From Algibacter pacificus (lineage in GTDB: Bacteria; Bacteroidota; Bacteroidia; Flavobacteriales; Flavobacteriaceae), in the NCBI RefSeq assembly GCF_008033385.1, contig NZ_VOGY01000002.1:421776-485775 (forward strand): a DNA stretch of 64,000 bases. The letters run 5' to 3'. The notes under the pieces were generated by a model. The model saw only the letters and a program-made list of their open reading frames with translations, was not told where the DNA came from and ran no database searches. This document shows, piece after piece, positions 60,990 through 64,000 of the stretch. Every line of letters begins with the position of its first letter. Within the stretch, counting starts at the first letter, position 1. The position numbers and the translations under genes are program-made.

Positions 60990-61298
60990 ATGAAAATCAG
61001 TTGGTTTAAAAGCAGTATCTCGTATTTTTTTATTGCCCTTTTCTTTACAATGGAAATGGCAAGTTTTCATGTTTTATCTCATAATGATCATGATGATCAT
61101 GGTGCGGATTGTTCTATATGTATTCAAATAAATGTAACTAACTTAACACCAATTCTTAGTCCAGATTTTGATTATTCACCAATTGAATATATTGCATTTA
61201 CCGTAAAAAGAGATACAGATAACACCTACAATTTTTTGGGTTCAAATATAATTGATCCAAACCAACTCTTTTCTAGACCACCACCTTCTGTTTTATAA
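60990..61298 (+). CDS. Small membrane-associated protein with His-rich loop
   Basis: A ~102-residue protein starting at MKISWFKSSISYFF; the longer frame (60954) puts an unlikely stretch before this hydrophobic helix. The helix leads into a metal-binding-looking stretch HVLSHNDHDDHGADCSIC, with five His, several Asp and a C-x-x-C. A polar C-terminus ends in SRPPPSVL. Comparable small proteins, related to DUF2946, are seen beside TonB receptors for metals. It lies 236 bp before the receptor gene, and a role in sensing or buffering zinc or copper is inferred. Confidence 0.75.
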   Translation: MKISWFKSSISYFFIALFFTMEMASFHVLSHNDHDDHGADCSICIQINVTNLTPILSPDFDYSPIEYIAFTVKRDTDNTYNFLGSNIIDPNQLFSRPPPSVL

Positions 61299-61534
61299 TT
61301 TTTCTATGTTTTTTTGGAGTAAAGTTTATTAGTATACATCAAAGGTATGCAAATTTTTCTACTAGATATTAGCAAAATGGCTTTGGTTTAATAGTCTACT
61401 TTTTTTATCCATTAGTGATATAAAAACATACTAAAACTTTATGCAATTCATGTTTTTGCATTTGCTTCATTAGCCTTTTTTAAGGTCAACTAGTCCAGTT
61501 ATGGGCATCATTTTTTAATCTATTTCTATTTATT

Positions 61535-63910
61535 ATGTATTTCAAGATACTTAGTATGTGGCTATGTTTTAGCATATATACAAATCTATTTGCCCAGAAT
61601 TCTTTTCAAATTAAGGGGTTAGTGGTAAGTGCAAAAACCTTACAACCGGTTGAAGGCGCTAATATTATAGGTAAAAAGCATTTTGCCATTTCCTCGAACA
61701 CAGGTGAGTTTACAGTAAATAATTTGAGTAAAGGCACTTATATATTTACAGTATCACATATGAGTTATGCCGAACAAACCGTGAGTGTTACCATTGAAAA
61801 AACAACCGTACCGCTTAAAATATTTTTAACCGAGGCCCCAAATGTACTTTCTAGTATTGAGGTTATCGGAAAAACAAACAGAAGAAAACTAATGGAAAGT
61901 CCAGTAGTTGCACAAAACATATCGAAAACCTTTTTAAATAATAATAGGGAAAACAGCTTGATGCAAACGTTAAGTAAAATTCCTGGGGTTAACACCATAA
62001 ATATAGGCTCGGGACAATCTAAACCAGTTATTAGAGGTTTAGGGTTTAACAGGGTTGTGGTGGTACAAAATGGTATCAAGCATGAAGCCCAACAATGGGG
62101 TAACGACCATGGATTAGAAATAGATCAATATGGTATAGAACGTATTCAAATAGTAAAAGGACCAGCTTCCTTGGTTTATGGTTCCGATGCTATTGCGGGC
62201 GTTATTAATATTCAACCCAATGCTATACCTACACCAAATTCTTTTAAAGCAGAGGTTAATATAACTGCCGAAAGTAATAATGACTTATTAGGTATATCTA
62301 CTGGATTAGAATCACGAAAAGAAAACTGGTTTTACCGTGGTCGATTAACCTACAGAGATTATGCAGATTATAAGGTGCCTACAGATGTTATTAATTACGA
62401 AAATTATGTTTTTAAATTAGATAATCATAATTTAAGAAATACAGCAGGGCAGGAGGCTAATATGAGTTTTAGCGTGGGTTATACTTCAGATAATATCACA
62501 TCAGAAACATTTTTTAGTAACGTTAATGCGAAAAATGGTTTTTTTGCTAATGCCCATGGATTAGAAGTTAGAAGCTCTAGTATTGATTATGATGGGTCTA
62601 ATAGGGATATAGATTTACCTTTTCATAAAGTAAATCATTTTAAAATTACTAATAACTCCTCTTTCTCTAAAGGAAACCATACGTATCATGTTAATTTTGG
62701 GTTTCAAAATAATTATAGAGAAGAACATAGTGAGCCTGTGCCACATGGCTATATGCCAAAACCAGAAAACAGTAGAGAAAGAGTGTTTAATAAAAACACC
62801 TATGCTTTAACTATAAAAGATGATTTTAAACCCAATACGAAACACGATATTGTAATGGGGTTAAATACAGAATTTCAAGATAATAATATTGGTGGTTGGG
62901 GATTTTTAATTCCTAAATATAACAGATTCACCGTTGGCGTTTTTGCTTACGATCAGTTTGAAGTGCGCCCAAATTTACATATATTAACTGGGTTACGATA
63001 CGACTTTGGGGTGCTAGATACTCAAGGTTATTTCGATTGGTATTCTTCTAAGGTTAATAATAACGATGGTACCACCTCTAACATTTATTTACAAAGATCC
63101 CAAGATAAAACTTTAAATTTCGGAAACATTAGTGCCTCCACAGGACTTAGTTTTATAAATAATAACACAACTTATAAAATTAATATAGGAAAAAGTTTTA
63201 GAATGCCTTTACCTAATGAATTAGCATCCGATGGTGTTAATTATCATATGTATCGATATGAACAAGGAAACTTAGATTTAGACTCCGAAGAATCGTATCA
63301 ATTAGATCTAGATATCGAGCATACAGCAAAAAAATTTTATTTTGGTATTAGTCCTTTTGTAAATTTTTTCCAAAATTATATTTATCTCAATCCAACTCCA
63401 AATTACTATGAAACTTTACAAATTTATGAATATACTCAAGCTAAGGTTTTTAGAATAGGTAGCGAACTTAGTGCTAGTACAAGTGTTTTTAATAATCTAG
63501 AATTAAACGCGTCTGCAGAGTATGTATTTTCTAAACAAACTAGCGGACCAAAAAAAGATTTTACTCTCCCTTTTGCACCTCCATTATCTGGATTGTTTTC
63601 AGCAAATTATCAACTTAAAGATATGCTAGGTTTAAAAAAAACACAGCTTATTGCCGAGTATAGAATTACCGCTGCGCAAAAGGAAATTGTACCTCCAGAA
63701 GAAGTTACAGCCGGTTATCAAGTTTTAAACCTTTCGCTATTAACCCAAATAAAAGCTTTTAAAAATACAGATGCGCTTAACATTAGGTTAAAACTAAACA
63801 ATGTATTTAATACAAAATACTACAACCACACCAGTTTTTATAGGTTAATAGATGTTCCAGAAGCTGGTAGAAACATATCTATAGCGCTAACAGTACCATT
63901 TAACAAATAA
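61535..63910 (+). CDS. TonB-dependent outer-membrane receptor
   Basis: A 791-residue receptor with a signal peptide (WLCFSIYTNLFAQ). A CarboxypepD_reg-like beta-sandwich (about 27-115) carries EGANIIGKKHFAISSNTGEFTV. The plug domain contains SQPV-type GQSKPVIRGLGFNRVVVVQNG and GSDAIAGVINIQP. A 22-stranded barrel ends in NISIALTVPFNK with Phe near the C-terminus. His clusters such as PFHKVNHFKI suggest a metal chelate or metal ion ligand. It is transcribed after the His-rich small protein and before another secreted protein, as in zinc-uptake loci. Confidence 0.93.
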   Translation: MYFKILSMWLCFSIYTNLFAQNSFQIKGLVVSAKTLQPVEGANIIGKKHFAISSNTGEFTVNNLSKGTYIFTVSHMSYAEQTVSVTIEKTTVPLKIFLTEAPNVLSSIEVIGKTNRRKLMESPVVAQNISKTFLNNNRENSLMQTLSKIPGVNTINIGSGQSKPVIRGLGFNRVVVVQNGIKHEAQQWGNDHGLEIDQYGIERIQIVKGPASLVYGSDAIAGVINIQPNAIPTPNSFKAEVNITAESNNDLLGISTGLESRKENWFYRGRLTYRDYADYKVPTDVINYENYVFKLDNHNLRNTAGQEANMSFSVGYTSDNITSETFFSNVNAKNGFFANAHGLEVRSSSIDYDGSNRDIDLPFHKVNHFKITNNSSFSKGNHTYHVNFGFQNNYREEHSEPVPHGYMPKPENSRERVFNKNTYALTIKDDFKPNTKHDIVMGLNTEFQDNNIGGWGFLIPKYNRFTVGVFAYDQFEVRPNLHILTGLRYDFGVLDTQGYFDWYSSKVNNNDGTTSNIYLQRSQDKTLNFGNISASTGLSFINNNTTYKINIGKSFRMPLPNELASDGVNYHMYRYEQGNLDLDSEESYQLDLDIEHTAKKFYFGISPFVNFFQNYIYLNPTPNYYETLQIYEYTQAKVFRIGSELSASTSVFNNLELNASAEYVFSKQTSGPKKDFTLPFAPPLSGLFSANYQLKDMLGLKKTQLIAEYRITAAQKEIVPPEEVTAGYQVLNLSLLTQIKAFKNTDALNIRLKLNNVFNTKYYNHTSFYRLIDVPEAGRNISIALTVPFNK

Positions 63911-63929
63911 TCAAATTAATAATTAAACA

Positions 63930-64000
63930 ATGAAAACAACAGTTATGAAAACAAAAATTAAATCTTTAGCAATTGTAGCACTAGTAGCCACCTTTTTATT
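63930..64000 (+). CDS. Secreted protein, N-terminus only (runs off the window end)
   Basis: ATG at 63930 begins a frame with a signal peptide (about the first 23 residues: KIKSLAIVALVATFL). It starts 20 bp after the TonB receptor stop and is probably co-transcribed with it. The rest of the gene is outside the window. In comparable loci this position holds a periplasmic metal-binding-like protein, but nothing in the visible part proves that. Confidence 0.7.
   Translation, partial: MKTTVMKTKIKSLAIVALVATFL

Noticed and set aside
1..64000. CRISPR array, tRNA genes, insertion sequences or prophage
   Set aside because: No regularly spaced direct repeats, no cloverleaf-type sequences with a GGTTCGAATCC-like arm outside genes, and no transposase, integrase or phage structural genes were seen.

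Overview
The window is a chromosomal segment of an AT-rich member of the Flavobacteriaceae (Bacteroidota), most likely a marine Formosa/Tamlana/Algibacter-like organism. The call rests on gene content (DUF3822 next to rsmD, zinc-less DnaX, CarboxypepD_reg-TonB receptor, DUF1835, MsnO8-type monooxygenase), on promoters of the Bacteroidota form TTG-N19/21-TAnnTTTG, and on the near absence of Shine-Dalgarno sequences. I see no tRNA, rRNA operon, CRISPR array, insertion sequence or phage module.

Layout. 0-5 kb: 5' part of dnaX, a type A RNase P RNA (rnpB) with its promoter, rsmD-DUF3822-membrane protein, and a RecD-like helicase. 5-9.5 kb: a lipopolysaccharide-related run of kdsB, a HAD phosphatase, a CAT-fold acyltransferase, a Kdo 8-oxidase (kdnB) and a lysophospholipid-type acyltransferase. 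kdsB and kdnB together suggest 8-amino-Kdo in the inner core, although the aminotransferase KdnA is not in the window. Two almost identical ~100-bp palindromic repeats lie in opposite orientation at 712-813 and 9650-9752, outside rnpB and this cluster. 9.8-15 kb: NYN-LOTUS RNase-like protein, yebC, phhB, an RmlD-like SDR, glsA and gcvT. 15-24 kb: hybrid histidine kinase, the threonine operon thrA-thrB-[S23 four-helix protein]-thrC, and nnr. A 35-codon, Thr/Ile-rich leader ORF with a promoter and a terminal hairpin sits directly upstream of thrA and looks like an attenuation-type leader.

24-33 kb: secreted zinc metalloprotease, TlpA-like lipoprotein, then an operon-like run (2OG oxygenase, SUI1, DUF1835, nucleoside phosphorylase, substrate-binding-fold protein without a signal peptide). 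33.5-42.3 kb: surface-polysaccharide genes (UDP-HexNAc dehydrogenase, C4-epimerase, DegT aminotransferase, 4,6-dehydratase, initiating sugar transferase) interleaved with aroB, a proline dehydrogenase gene and an AlkB-like gene. 42.4-50 kb: alanine dehydrogenase and an iron-uptake operon. In that operon FeoB is split into separate GTPase and permease proteins, and upstream lie a membrane-anchored DtxR-FeoA fusion and a classical DtxR/MntR regulator; the regulator is preceded by a palindrome fitting the DtxR-box pattern that overlaps its promoter region. A porin-like gene is divergent from it.

50-64 kb is more accessory: MsnO8-like monooxygenase, patatin, MDR oxidoreductase with an AraC regulator, two similarly organised modules of a Crp/Fnr regulator followed by a small beta-barrel-like protein, an S41 protease, a class-C beta-lactamase-like hydrolase, and a metal-uptake-looking locus (His-rich small protein, TonB receptor, start of a further secreted protein). 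Functions given without qualification rest on conserved motifs; regulatory links are inferred from position and sequence pattern only.
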